A stretch of 64,000 nt of DNA from Exiguobacterium aurantiacum (GTDB lineage Bacteria > Bacillota > Bacilli > Exiguobacteriales > Exiguobacteriaceae). The DNA is taken from contig NZ_MKXO01000001.1 of the NCBI RefSeq assembly GCF_001766415.1, forward strand, positions 930,001 through 994,000, in the 5' to 3' direction. Shown here one piece after another: positions 36,920 through 44,783 of this stretch (position 1 is its first letter; each line of letters opens with the position of its first letter). The position numbers were made by a program, and so were the translations under genes. The notes beneath the pieces are model-generated. The model was not told where the DNA came from. It did not search any database and was given only the letters and a program-made list of their open reading frames with translations.

Positions 36920-37537
36920 TTACAAGATGCCCGCGAACGTCAAGATTGAACGGATGCCGACAAAAGATAGTGCCAAGAACACGGCTCCAGAGACGTAGCT
37001 CATGAAGTGTTGTGAACGCGGCGACTGTGTGATTCCCCACGTGATGGCAAACGACCAGAGACCGTTCGCGAAGTGGAACGTAGCCGAGAGGATCCCGACT
37101 ATGTAGAAGATGAGCATGAGCGGATTGTCGACGATGTTTTGCATCATCTCCGCATTGACCTCGACGCCACGCAACTTCGCCAAGCGCGTTTCCCAAACGT
37201 GCCACGCGATGAAGATGACGAGGAATACGCCCGTGAAGCGTTGGATCATGTACATCCAGTTCCGCGCGTACGAGTATCGGTTCGTGTTGACCGAACCGAG
37301 GAAGGCGTAATACACGCCGTACACACCATGGAAAATCATCGGCAAAGCAATGATTGTCACTTCAAGGAAGTACAAGTACGGTAAGCTCTCCATGAATTTT
37401 GCTGCCTTGTTGAACGATTCCACCCCATCGACGATATAGTAGTTGACCGACAAATGGACGATCAAAAACAGACCGATTGGAATGACCCCAAGTAGCGAAT
37501 GGACTTTACGACTGAAATAGTCACGACGCGCTGCCAT
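36920..37537 (-). CDS. sdhC: Succinate dehydrogenase cytochrome b558 subunit
   Basis: A 205-residue membrane anchor with five transmembrane helices, as in Bacillus SdhC, binding two hemes and menaquinone. Heme-ligand histidines are expected in FLIVHLSVNY (near residue 28), MIFHGVYGVYYA (near 70), FIAWHVWETR (near 113) and TFHFANGLWSF (near 155). The N-terminus SRKVHSLLGVIPIGLFLIVHL is typical. It is the first gene of the operon, with about 210 bp of non-coding sequence upstream for its promoter, shared with divergent yslB. Confidence 0.93.
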   Translation of the reverse strand: MAARRDYFSRKVHSLLGVIPIGLFLIVHLSVNYYIVDGVESFNKAAKFMESLPYLYFLEVTIIALPMIFHGVYGVYYAFLGSVNTNRYSYARNWMYMIQRFTGVFLVIFIAWHVWETRLAKLRGVEVNAEMMQNIVDNPLMLIFYIVGILSATFHFANGLWSFAITWGITQSPRSQHFMSYVSGAVFLALSFVGIRSILTFAGIL

Positions 37538-37751
37538 TCTAGTTCCCCCTTTTCACGAGCCCTTGGCTCGTTTTGTAAATAAAAGCGTTTTCAAATGTAA
37601 ATATAGCTTTCTGTCTCCTATTCTACTCTTGTGAAATTTGTATGACAAGATAACCTAGCCGATTTGTCCCACATTCTTTTAGAAAATACCCGGTGACCAA
37701 ATCCAAATTGGTCGTTATAATGGTATAGAGAGATTGGAGTGATGGAATAAA

Positions 37752-38153
37752 ATGGAAACGATGAGCCAACCCACTTTCGCGATCGAACTGCTTCGCGACT
37801 ATGTGTTGACAGATTTGCTTGGGGACGATTACGCCCAAGTCATCTATTGGTCCGGGAAACGGGTCGCCCGCAAATTCCCGACGATGCCGAATGAAGAACT
37901 GACTGCGTTCTTTTCGGAAGCCGGTTGGGGGCAGTTGACGCTCGTGAAAGAAAAAGAGAGCAAGTTCGTGTTCGAACTCACTCCGCCGCCTGCGACCCAA
38001 GCGAAAGCGAACGGATATTACCAACTCGAGGCTGGGTTTTTGGCCGAACAGATTGCCGGTCGTTTCCAATGCGTCGCTGAAGGCTATGCCGACCCGGGGC
38101 GTCAGGCCGTCCACATCACCGTCCAATTAGACCAAAAAGATACGTACGAATGA
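37752..38153 (+). CDS. yslB: YslB family protein (DUF2507)
   Basis: A 133-residue soluble protein. The opening FAIELLRDYVLTDLLGDDYAQVIYWSGKRVARKFP and the later YYQLEAGFLAEQIAGRFQCVAEGYAD are characteristic of the DUF2507/YslB family, a small fold related to V4R-type domains. yslB lies next to sdhC in Bacillus too, but on the same strand there; here it is divergent. No catalytic residues are obvious and its function is not established. Confidence 0.82.
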   Translation: METMSQPTFAIELLRDYVLTDLLGDDYAQVIYWSGKRVARKFPTMPNEELTAFFSEAGWGQLTLVKEKESKFVFELTPPPATQAKANGYYQLEAGFLAEQIAGRFQCVAEGYADPGRQAVHITVQLDQKDTYE

Positions 38154-38155
38154 CG

Positions 38156-38186
38156 AAGAGCCGATGCGACGACCGCATCGGCTCTT
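38156..38186. terminator. Bidirectional terminator between yslB and uvrC
   Basis: A 13-bp near-perfect stem AAGAGCCGATGCG / CGCATCGGCTCTT with a short loop separates two convergent genes. Confidence 0.8.
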
Positions 38187-38188
38187 TC

Positions 38189-39973
38189 TCATTCATCTGT
38201 CTTCTCATGCACATGCTCGAGCACGATCTCGGCGAGCTTCTCAGGTAGCCCCGCTTCTTTCAACTGTTCGAGCGAGGCGAGGCGGATCTGTTTCATCGAC
38301 CCGAAATGACGGATCAGTTGCTGACGCCGCTTCGGTCCGACACCCGGGATATCGTCGAGCACCGACTGCGTCATCTTCTTCGTCCGCAAGCTGCGGTGGA
38401 ACGTGATGGCGAAACGGTGAACCTCGTCTTGCATCCGTTGCAACAGATAGAACGCGCTTGACCGCGAATTCAATTCGACGACACCGCCGCCTTCACCGAA
38501 CAGAAGCTGGCTCGTCCGGTGGCGGTCATCCTTCTTCAGCGATCCGACCGGCAAATCGAGGCCGAACTCATTCTGCAACACGTCAAGGGCGGCGTTCAAC
38601 TGGCCGAGTCCCCCATCGATCAATAGAAGATCCGGCAGACGTTTCTCCTCGGTCAACAATCGCCGGAAACGGCGACGGACGACTTCGCGCATCGTCTCGT
38701 AATCGTCTGGTCCTTGGACGGTCCGGATCTTGTACTTCCGATATTCTTTCTTGAGCGGCTTGCCGTCCTCAAAGACGACGAGCGCCGAGACGGCGTCAGC
38801 CCCTTGGATGTTGGCGTTATCGATGATGTCGACGCGCGACAAGTTCGGGATACCGATTGCCTCACCGAGTTCACGCATCGCGAGCAATGTCCGCTCTTCA
38901 TCACGCGCGAGCAGTTCGAACTTCTCGTTCAAGGCGATGCCCGCGTTTTTCGTCGCGAGCTCGAGCAACTGTCGTTTCGCCCCGCGTTTCGGTTGCATCA
39001 CTTTCGTCCCGAGCGCATCAACCAATAGATCGATACGGACGATCTCTGGGACGAGCACTTCTTTCGGCAACACGTTCTGCTCATAGAACTGGACGATGAA
39101 GCTCTCGAGTTCTTCTGACGGTTCCCCGTGGAGCGGGAACAACGAGACGTCGCGTTCGATCATCTTGCCGCCGCGCATATAGAACACTTGGACGCACATC
39201 CAGCCCCGGTCGAGCGTATAGCCGAAGACGTCGCGCGCCGTCGGGTCGGCCGTGATCATGTTCTGTTTGTTCATGATCGATTCGACGGCCCGGATCTGAT
39301 CGCGGAGCTCGGCCGCCCGCTCGAACTGCATATCCTCGGCCGCCTGGTGCATATCGACTTGGAGCTTGGCGAGCGTCTCGCTCGTCTCCCCGTTCAAGAA
39401 ACGGCGGATCTCTTGGACGATCGACTTCTGCTCGTCGGTGTCGACAGCGAGTTCACAAGGACCGAGACATTGGCCGATGTGGTAGTACAGACAGAGCTTC
39501 CGTGGCATCGGCTGACATTTCCGGAGCGGATACAGCTTGTCGAGCAACCGTTTCGTCTCGTTGGCGGCGTAGGCGTTCGGGTATGGCCCGAAGTAATGGC
39601 CGCCGTCCCGTTTCAACTTACGTGTCGTGAGCAGCCGCGGGTACGGCTCGTTCGTGACTTTAATATACGGATACGATTTGTCGTCTTTCAACCGGATGTT
39701 GTATTTCGGGTCGTGTTTTTTAATGAGCGTCATCTCGAGCAAGAGTGCCTCGAGCTCGCTCGCCGTGACGATATATTCGAAGTCGCGGATCTCGGCGACG
39801 AGACGCATCGTTTTAATATCGTGTGCCCCAGTAAAATAAGAGCGGACGCGATTCTTTAAGTTTTTCGCTTTCCCGACGTAGACGATCTCGCCATACTCGT
39901 TCTTATGCAAGTAACAGCCCGGTTCGTCCGGGAGCAGCGCCAATTTATGTTTAATGTGGTCAGTTTGACTCAA
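38189..39973 (-). CDS. uvrC: Excinuclease ABC subunit C
   Basis: A 594-residue nucleotide-excision-repair nuclease making both incisions around lesions. The GIY-YIG domain (GCYLHKNEYGEIVYVGKAKNLKNRV, residues 20-45) does the 3' cut. A UVR motif (LQVDMHQAAEDMQFERAAELRDQI) binds UvrB near residue 205. The RNase-H-like domain contains the DGGLGQL motif near 450. The C-terminal helix-hairpin-helix is DIPGVGPKRRQQLIRHFGSM near 555. Length is normal. The Mrp operon and a reductase separate it from trxA. Confidence 0.96.
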   Translation of the reverse strand: MSQTDHIKHKLALLPDEPGCYLHKNEYGEIVYVGKAKNLKNRVRSYFTGAHDIKTMRLVAEIRDFEYIVTASELEALLLEMTLIKKHDPKYNIRLKDDKSYPYIKVTNEPYPRLLTTRKLKRDGGHYFGPYPNAYAANETKRLLDKLYPLRKCQPMPRKLCLYYHIGQCLGPCELAVDTDEQKSIVQEIRRFLNGETSETLAKLQVDMHQAAEDMQFERAAELRDQIRAVESIMNKQNMITADPTARDVFGYTLDRGWMCVQVFYMRGGKMIERDVSLFPLHGEPSEELESFIVQFYEQNVLPKEVLVPEIVRIDLLVDALGTKVMQPKRGAKRQLLELATKNAGIALNEKFELLARDEERTLLAMRELGEAIGIPNLSRVDIIDNANIQGADAVSALVVFEDGKPLKKEYRKYKIRTVQGPDDYETMREVVRRRFRRLLTEEKRLPDLLLIDGGLGQLNAALDVLQNEFGLDLPVGSLKKDDRHRTSQLLFGEGGGVVELNSRSSAFYLLQRMQDEVHRFAITFHRSLRTKKMTQSVLDDIPGVGPKRRQQLIRHFGSMKQIRLASLEQLKEAGLPEKLAEIVLEHVHEKTDE

Positions 39974-40044
39974 ATTTTATCACCTCAGTTTAGCTTCCTC
40001 CAAGACGGGAAAAAATTGGTGTAGTCTCAGAGGGAGGGTTTTTG

Positions 40045-41358
40045 ATGAAACGATATGACGTAATCATCATCGGCAGCGGTTCGGCAGCGAGTCAAGCCGC
40101 GAGCGTTTTACGCGACGCCGGTAAACGGATTGCCATCGTCGAGAATTGGACGTTCGGCGGGACGTGCCCGCAACGCGGGTGCGATCCGAAAAAGATGCTC
40201 GCGGAAGGGGCGGAACTCATCGCCAAAGTCGAACGCATGAAACCGCTCGGCGTCAAAGGAGACATCACGCTCGACTGGCACGCCTTCAAGCGACGTGTCG
40301 ATGAATACCGCTTCGCCATCCCGACGACGAAGATGCACAAGTGGAAAGAAGATGACATCGACTTATACGAGGGCGAGCCCCACTTTATCGATGAAGACTC
40401 GATCGTCATCGAAGGCCATGAGATCTCGGCACATCAGTTTTTGATCGCGACCGGCCAACTCCCGCGACCGCTCAACATCCCGGGCGGTGAAGACGCCATC
40501 ACGAGCGACGACGTGTTCGACCTCGAGGACGTGCCCGAGCGGATCACCATCGTCGGTGCCGGATATATCGCGTTCGAGTTCGCGCACATTCTCCGCCGGT
40601 TCGGCTGCGCTGTCACGCTCCTCATCCGGTCGCGGGCGCTTAAACAATTCGACCGAAAAATTGTGAAGCGGCTCATCGATGAGACGGTCCACATCGGTAT
40701 CGACGTCCGGTTTGGGCTCGAGCCCGTCAAGCTCGACGGGAACATCTTGACGTTATCAGATGACTCTACCCTAGAAGGGCTCGTCCTTAACGCCACGGGT
40801 CGTATCCCGAGCATCGAGCGGCTACGGTTGGATGCGGCCGGCATCGAGGCGGACAAGGACGGGATAACCGTCAACGACTATTTACAGACGACGAACGCGA
40901 ACGTCTATGCGGCCGGCGACGTCGCCAAAAGTCCGAACCCGGCGCTCACCCCGTTTGCCGGGCAAGAAGGACGGATCGCCGCCCTTAACCTGTTGCGGAA
41001 CAACACACGTCCATTGCCGGAGCGTCCGGCCCCGACGGTCGTGTTCACGACGCCGCCAATCGCCAAAGTCGGTCTGACGGTCGACGAGGCGAAATCGCTC
41101 GGGATCGACTATGAATGCAGGGATAATGACATATCCCACTTTCTTACGTATGAACGGGTCAATGACGCGACCGCCTTCTCGCGCGTCTTACTCAGCAAAG
41201 ACGGCCGCGTCATCGGCGCTCACTTGATCGGGCAACACGCGCCCGAGCTCATCAACTTGTTCTCGTTTATTATACAAAACAATATCAGCCATCAACACGT
41301 TAAGCACTTAGAGTTCGCCTATCCGACGTCCGCCTCTGATTTGACACACTTGATGTAA
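40045..41358 (+). CDS. Class I pyridine nucleotide-disulfide oxidoreductase (glutathione reductase-like)
   Basis: A 437-residue FAD/NAD(P)H enzyme. The FAD motif is IIIGSGSAASQAASVL (residues 7-22), with redox cysteines in GGTCPQRGCDPKK (near residue 45). The CPQRGC spacing is that of the disulfide reductase family. The NAD(P) motif is TIVGAGYIAFEFAHIL near 175, the second FAD motif NVYAAGDVAKSP near 290, and the dimer domain has THLM near the end. The usual C-terminal catalytic His-Glu of glutathione reductase (HPTxxE) is replaced by YPTSASDL, so the substrate may differ. GGGAGGG precedes the ATG at 40045. Confidence 0.85.
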   Translation: MKRYDVIIIGSGSAASQAASVLRDAGKRIAIVENWTFGGTCPQRGCDPKKMLAEGAELIAKVERMKPLGVKGDITLDWHAFKRRVDEYRFAIPTTKMHKWKEDDIDLYEGEPHFIDEDSIVIEGHEISAHQFLIATGQLPRPLNIPGGEDAITSDDVFDLEDVPERITIVGAGYIAFEFAHILRRFGCAVTLLIRSRALKQFDRKIVKRLIDETVHIGIDVRFGLEPVKLDGNILTLSDDSTLEGLVLNATGRIPSIERLRLDAAGIEADKDGITVNDYLQTTNANVYAAGDVAKSPNPALTPFAGQEGRIAALNLLRNNTRPLPERPAPTVVFTTPPIAKVGLTVDEAKSLGIDYECRDNDISHFLTYERVNDATAFSRVLLSKDGRVIGAHLIGQHAPELINLFSFIIQNNISHQHVKHLEFAYPTSASDLTHLM

Positions 41359-41360
41359 AA

Positions 41361-41393
41361 AAAGGCTCTTCCATGTCGTATGGAAGAGCCTTT
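41361..41393. terminator. Bidirectional terminator between the reductase and mrpG
   Basis: A 14-bp stem AAAGGCTCTTCCAT / ATGGAAGAGCCTTT flanked by A and T runs lies between convergent genes. Confidence 0.85.
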
Positions 41394-41395
41394 CG

Positions 41396-41755
41396 TCATT
41401 CGATCCCTTTATCCTTATCTTCTTTGAGCGCGTCCTGTAACGACTTCTCCCAGAGCGGGACGCCTTTAGCGTGAGCCGCCCGAGCGAGCAAGTGTCCGCC
41501 GACCGGTGCGGTCAACAAGACGAAGAACAAGCCGAGCAAGAGACGCGCGTCGAAGACGCGTTGGTCGACCCAGACGTGGAGCACGGCTGCGAACAAGACG
41601 AACATGACGCCGAGCGTCGCCGATTTCGATGCCGCGTGCGTCCGTGAATAAATGTCAGGTAGGCGGATGAGACCAATCGCCGCTACGACCGTGAAGAACA
41701 CCCCGATGATCGTGAAGACACCGGTCAATATATCAAAGATCGTTGTCGCGGTCAT
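41396..41755 (-). CDS. mrpG: Na+/H+ antiporter Mrp subunit G
   Basis: A 119-residue membrane protein with three helices. The family signature GLIRLPDIYSRTHAASKSATLGV lies at residues 26-48, followed by LLGLFFVLLTAPVGGHLLARAAH. It is the last of seven genes and overlaps mrpF by 23 bp. In the Mrp complex, G, E and F form the sodium-side module. Confidence 0.94.
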   Translation of the reverse strand: MTATTIFDILTGVFTIIGVFFTVVAAIGLIRLPDIYSRTHAASKSATLGVMFVLFAAVLHVWVDQRVFDARLLLGLFFVLLTAPVGGHLLARAAHAKGVPLWEKSLQDALKEDKDKGIE

Positions 41756-42032
41756 GATGGATGATCTCTCCTCTCTCTAAGAATTTCGAGAACGCCACCG
41801 TACCGATGAAGGCGAGGATACTGAGCAAAAGGATGACCTCGAAGAACATCGTCGTATCGAGCAAGATCGACAATAGCGCGACGACCGAGATCAACGCGAT
41901 CCCAATCGAATCGAGCGCGATGACGCGGTCAGCCGTCGTCGGTCCTTTAACGACCCGATACAACATAAAGAACATGGCGAGCAATAAGATGGCGAGCGAG
42001 ATGTAGATTAAAATGTCCAACCAGTGCATCAT
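41733..42032 (-). CDS. mrpF: Na+/H+ antiporter Mrp subunit F
   Basis: A 99-residue three-helix membrane protein with the conserved DRVIALDSIGIALISVVALLS (residues 35-55), which includes the conserved Asp needed for function in Bacillus MrpF. The order and overlaps (4 nt with mrpE, 23 with mrpG) match a standard mrpABCDEFG operon. Confidence 0.94.
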   Translation of the reverse strand: MMHWLDILIYISLAILLLAMFFMLYRVVKGPTTADRVIALDSIGIALISVVALLSILLDTTMFFEVILLLSILAFIGTVAFSKFLERGEIIHHDRDNDL

Positions 42033-42514
42033 TCTGTCGCCTCCTTAATACTCGATTCAAAGTTTTCATAAATGTCACGCTTGAGCGCCTCTTTATCCGG
42101 CATATTGAGCGCATGGATGTAGAGGATCTTGTTGTCTTGCGAGACTTGAACGACGAGCGTCCCTGGTGTGAGCGAGATCAACATAGATAACAGGCTGATT
42201 TTCCAACCTGATTTAAGCGTCGTTTCGTAACGGAAAATACCCGGTTGAATCTTCAATTTCGGGCTCAAGACGAGACGTAACACCTCGAAGTTCGCCATGA
42301 CGAGCTCTCGCGAAAAGATGAGTAGCAATTTGAACAGCTTGATCACGCGTGTGAAGTAGAAACCTGTTCCTGATTCTTGGAAAAACCGTCGCATCATAAA
42401 GATGACGAGAAGACCGAGCAAGTACCCGACTAGGAAGCCGCTTGTCGTGAAAGATCCCGTGAGGAACATCCAGATGAACGCCAAGAAAAAATTAATTAAT
42501 ATTTGATAAGCCAT
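42029..42514 (-). CDS. mrpE: Na+/H+ antiporter Mrp subunit E
   Basis: A 161-residue membrane protein. It has N-terminal helices (AYQILINFFLAFIWMFL, GFLVGYLLGLLVIFMMRRFF), a basic amphipathic segment and the conserved LLSMLISLTPGTLVVQVSQDNKILYIHALNMPD near residues 105-140. Length and motif match MrpE. It lies 7 bp after mrpD and overlaps mrpF. Confidence 0.93.
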   Translation of the reverse strand: MAYQILINFFLAFIWMFLTGSFTTSGFLVGYLLGLLVIFMMRRFFQESGTGFYFTRVIKLFKLLLIFSRELVMANFEVLRLVLSPKLKIQPGIFRYETTLKSGWKISLLSMLISLTPGTLVVQVSQDNKILYIHALNMPDKEALKRDIYENFESSIKEATE

Positions 42515-42521
42515 CTTGTAG

Positions 42522-44006
42522 TCACTCCTTTAACACGGCATCGATGTATAGTTCCGGTTGCGTTAACGGTTCGATTGCCTGAGTGATATATGGATGCATC
42601 AACTCGGCTCCAAAACCATACGCAACCGCCACGGTGAGCAACAAGCACACCGGGACGAGCAAGCGTTTCGTATACGGGACGAGCGGGCCGTCATAGACAC
42701 GGCGCTCTTCTCCCCAAAATCCGTACAAGAAAATCTTGATGACCGAGAACAAGACGAACAGGCTCGAAATCAAGACGAGGATCGGACCGAACAAGTCCCC
42801 TTCGCCTACGCCTCCTTGCACGATCAACAGTTTCCCGAAGAACCCACTCAGCGGTGGAATGCCGGCGAGTGACAACGCGGCGATGAAGAACGTCCACCCG
42901 AACAGCGGGAAGCGTGTGATCAATCCACCCATGTCACGCAACTGTCCGGACCGGGTGATGCCGATCATCATGCCGACAAGCATGAACAAGACTGCTTTAA
43001 TCATCATGTCGTGGATCAAGTAGTAGAGCGCGCCTTCAAGCGATGTCTGCGTGTTGATCGCGATTCCGTAAAGGATGACCCCGACGGCAATCATGATGTT
43101 GTAGATGATGATCAGTTTGACATCGTTATAAGCGATTGCCCCGACCATCCCAATGATGATCGTCAATACTGCGAGCACAATCAAGAACGTCTGTAAGAAC
43201 GTACCGTTCACATCAAACAGCAGCGTATACGTCCGCAAAATCGAATAGACACCGACTTTTGTCAAAAGTGCCCCGAACAACGCGAGAATCGGCGTCGGTG
43301 CGACGACGTATGAACCCGGTAGCCAGTAGTGAAGCGGCACGAGCGCACCCTTCAACCCGAAGACGATGATGAACATGACGCCGATGACGGAGATGACGTT
43401 CGGATTGTCGACGAGCGGAATCTTCTGTGCAAGATCTGCTAGACTGAGCGTCCCAACGGCACCGTATAGAAGCGCGACCGCCATGACGAACAGCGCTGAC
43501 GCGATGACGTTCACGAGCAAGTATTTGATTGACTCGCGCAACTGGACGCCTTTACCGCCGAGGACGATCAAGACGTATGACGAGATCAAGAACACTTCGA
43601 AGAAAACGAACAAGTTAAAAATATCCCCCGTCGTGAAAGCACCATTGACACCGACGAGCAAGAATAACATCGCGATGTACAAATAATTCTCTTCGTAAGC
43701 GGTTGAAAAGTAATGGATCGCGAACCAGACGATAAAGAACGTCAAGATTGTCGACGTCGTGACGAGAAGCGCCGACAACATGTCCGAGACGAGCGTGATT
43801 GAGAACGGCGCCGGCCAATTCCCGAGGTTGAGGGTCAAAATTCCTTCGTTTGAGACAGTGTGCACTAATAAGAGTGACACGAGCATCGTGACGAAAATAG
43901 ATCCAAGTGCCATGAAGCGTTGCAAGCGAACGTTTTTAGGCAAGAACATCATAATGATCGCCGCAAGCGCCGGGATGACAATCGGAAAGACAGGTAAGTT
44001 AATCAT
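42522..44006 (-). CDS. mrpD: Na+/H+ antiporter Mrp subunit D (NuoN-like)
   Basis: A 494-residue polytopic protein with about 14 helices, homologous to complex I antiporter-like subunits. The key glutamate lies in IFNLFVFFEVFLISSYVLIVLGGKG (near residue 137), the broken-helix lysine in GLKGALVPLHYWLPGSYVVAPTPILALFGALLTKVGVY (near 215-250), and a late charged helix in GGLITRFPLFGWTFFIAALSLAGIPPLSGFFGKLL. It overlaps mrpC by 8 bp. Mrp D and A are the proton-translocating subunits. Confidence 0.96.
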   Translation of the reverse strand: MINLPVFPIVIPALAAIIMMFLPKNVRLQRFMALGSIFVTMLVSLLLVHTVSNEGILTLNLGNWPAPFSITLVSDMLSALLVTTSTILTFFIVWFAIHYFSTAYEENYLYIAMLFLLVGVNGAFTTGDIFNLFVFFEVFLISSYVLIVLGGKGVQLRESIKYLLVNVIASALFVMAVALLYGAVGTLSLADLAQKIPLVDNPNVISVIGVMFIIVFGLKGALVPLHYWLPGSYVVAPTPILALFGALLTKVGVYSILRTYTLLFDVNGTFLQTFLIVLAVLTIIIGMVGAIAYNDVKLIIIYNIMIAVGVILYGIAINTQTSLEGALYYLIHDMMIKAVLFMLVGMMIGITRSGQLRDMGGLITRFPLFGWTFFIAALSLAGIPPLSGFFGKLLIVQGGVGEGDLFGPILVLISSLFVLFSVIKIFLYGFWGEERRVYDGPLVPYTKRLLVPVCLLLTVAVAYGFGAELMHPYITQAIEPLTQPELYIDAVLKE

Positions 44007-44340
44007 TCGATTCCGTTCCTTTCATTTCCTCCATATTATCCGTGTTGAGCTCTTGGTAGGTACGATAAGCGAGCACCAAGAAGAACGCCGTCACCCCGAA
44101 ACTAATGACGATTGCCGTCAAGACGAGCGCTTGTGGTAACGGATCGGTGTAGTCAGTCACACCGTCAATGAGGACAGGGGCAGCCCCCGTTTTCAGTCCT
44201 GCCATCGTTAAGACGAGCAAATGGGCGGCATGACTGAACAGTGCCGTGCCGATGATGATGCGTAACAAACTCTTTGAGAGAATCATATAGACTGCACACA
44301 TCGTCAAGGCACCGATGATGATGCTAACGAAGATTTCCAT
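43999..44340 (-). CDS. mrpC: Na+/H+ antiporter Mrp subunit C (NuoK-like)
   Basis: A 113-residue three-helix protein homologous to NuoK. Seen are AVYMILSKSLLRIIIGTALFSHAAHLLVLTM and the conserved DPLPQALVLTAIVISFGVTAFFLVLAYR. It starts within the mrpB stop (TAATG) and overlaps mrpD. Confidence 0.95.
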   Translation of the reverse strand: MEIFVSIIIGALTMCAVYMILSKSLLRIIIGTALFSHAAHLLVLTMAGLKTGAAPVLIDGVTDYTDPLPQALVLTAIVISFGVTAFFLVLAYRTYQELNTDNMEEMKGTESND

Positions 44341-44783
44341 TATTCACTCTCTCCAATCGTTTGAATGATCGTCATCGTCACACCGATGACGACGAGGTAG
44401 ACGCCGAGGTCGAACGCAATCGCTGTATGCAGCGTCTCCTCACCGAGTAACGGCAAGTCGAACTTGTCATAGGCGTGCGTCAAAAACGGACGGTCCCATA
44501 ATACCGAGTGCAGCGCCGTCAATATGGCGATAAACAATCCGAAAGCCGTCATTTTCCGATAATCAAATGGCAAGACGGTCGCAAGCGTCTTCGAATCGAA
44601 CGCTAACAGTAACAGCACTAAAGCAGCTGCCGTCATCAACCCGCCCACAAACCCGCCACCCGGCGAATAATGCCCGGAGAAGAACAAGTTAATCGAGAAG
44701 ATGATGATGATGAAGAAGATGATCACTGCGGCCGTTTGTAAAATGACATCATTGACGCGTTTACTTTTCCGCTTCGTGTTCAT
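44340..44783 (-). CDS. mrpB: Na+/H+ antiporter Mrp subunit B
   Basis: A 147-residue four-helix protein. The start at 44783 (MNTKRKSKRVNDVILQT) is chosen over the ATG at 44792, because GGAG lies 8-9 nt before it; it begins inside the mrpA end. The family motif SGHYSPGGGFVGGLMTAAALVLL is at about residues 35-57, and the last helix is AIAFDLGVYLVVIGVTMTII. Separate A and B genes make this a group 1 (seven-gene) Mrp operon. Confidence 0.94.
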   Translation of the reverse strand: MNTKRKSKRVNDVILQTAAVIIFFIIIIFSINLFFSGHYSPGGGFVGGLMTAAALVLLLLAFDSKTLATVLPFDYRKMTAFGLFIAILTALHSVLWDRPFLTHAYDKFDLPLLGEETLHTAIAFDLGVYLVVIGVTMTIIQTIGESE

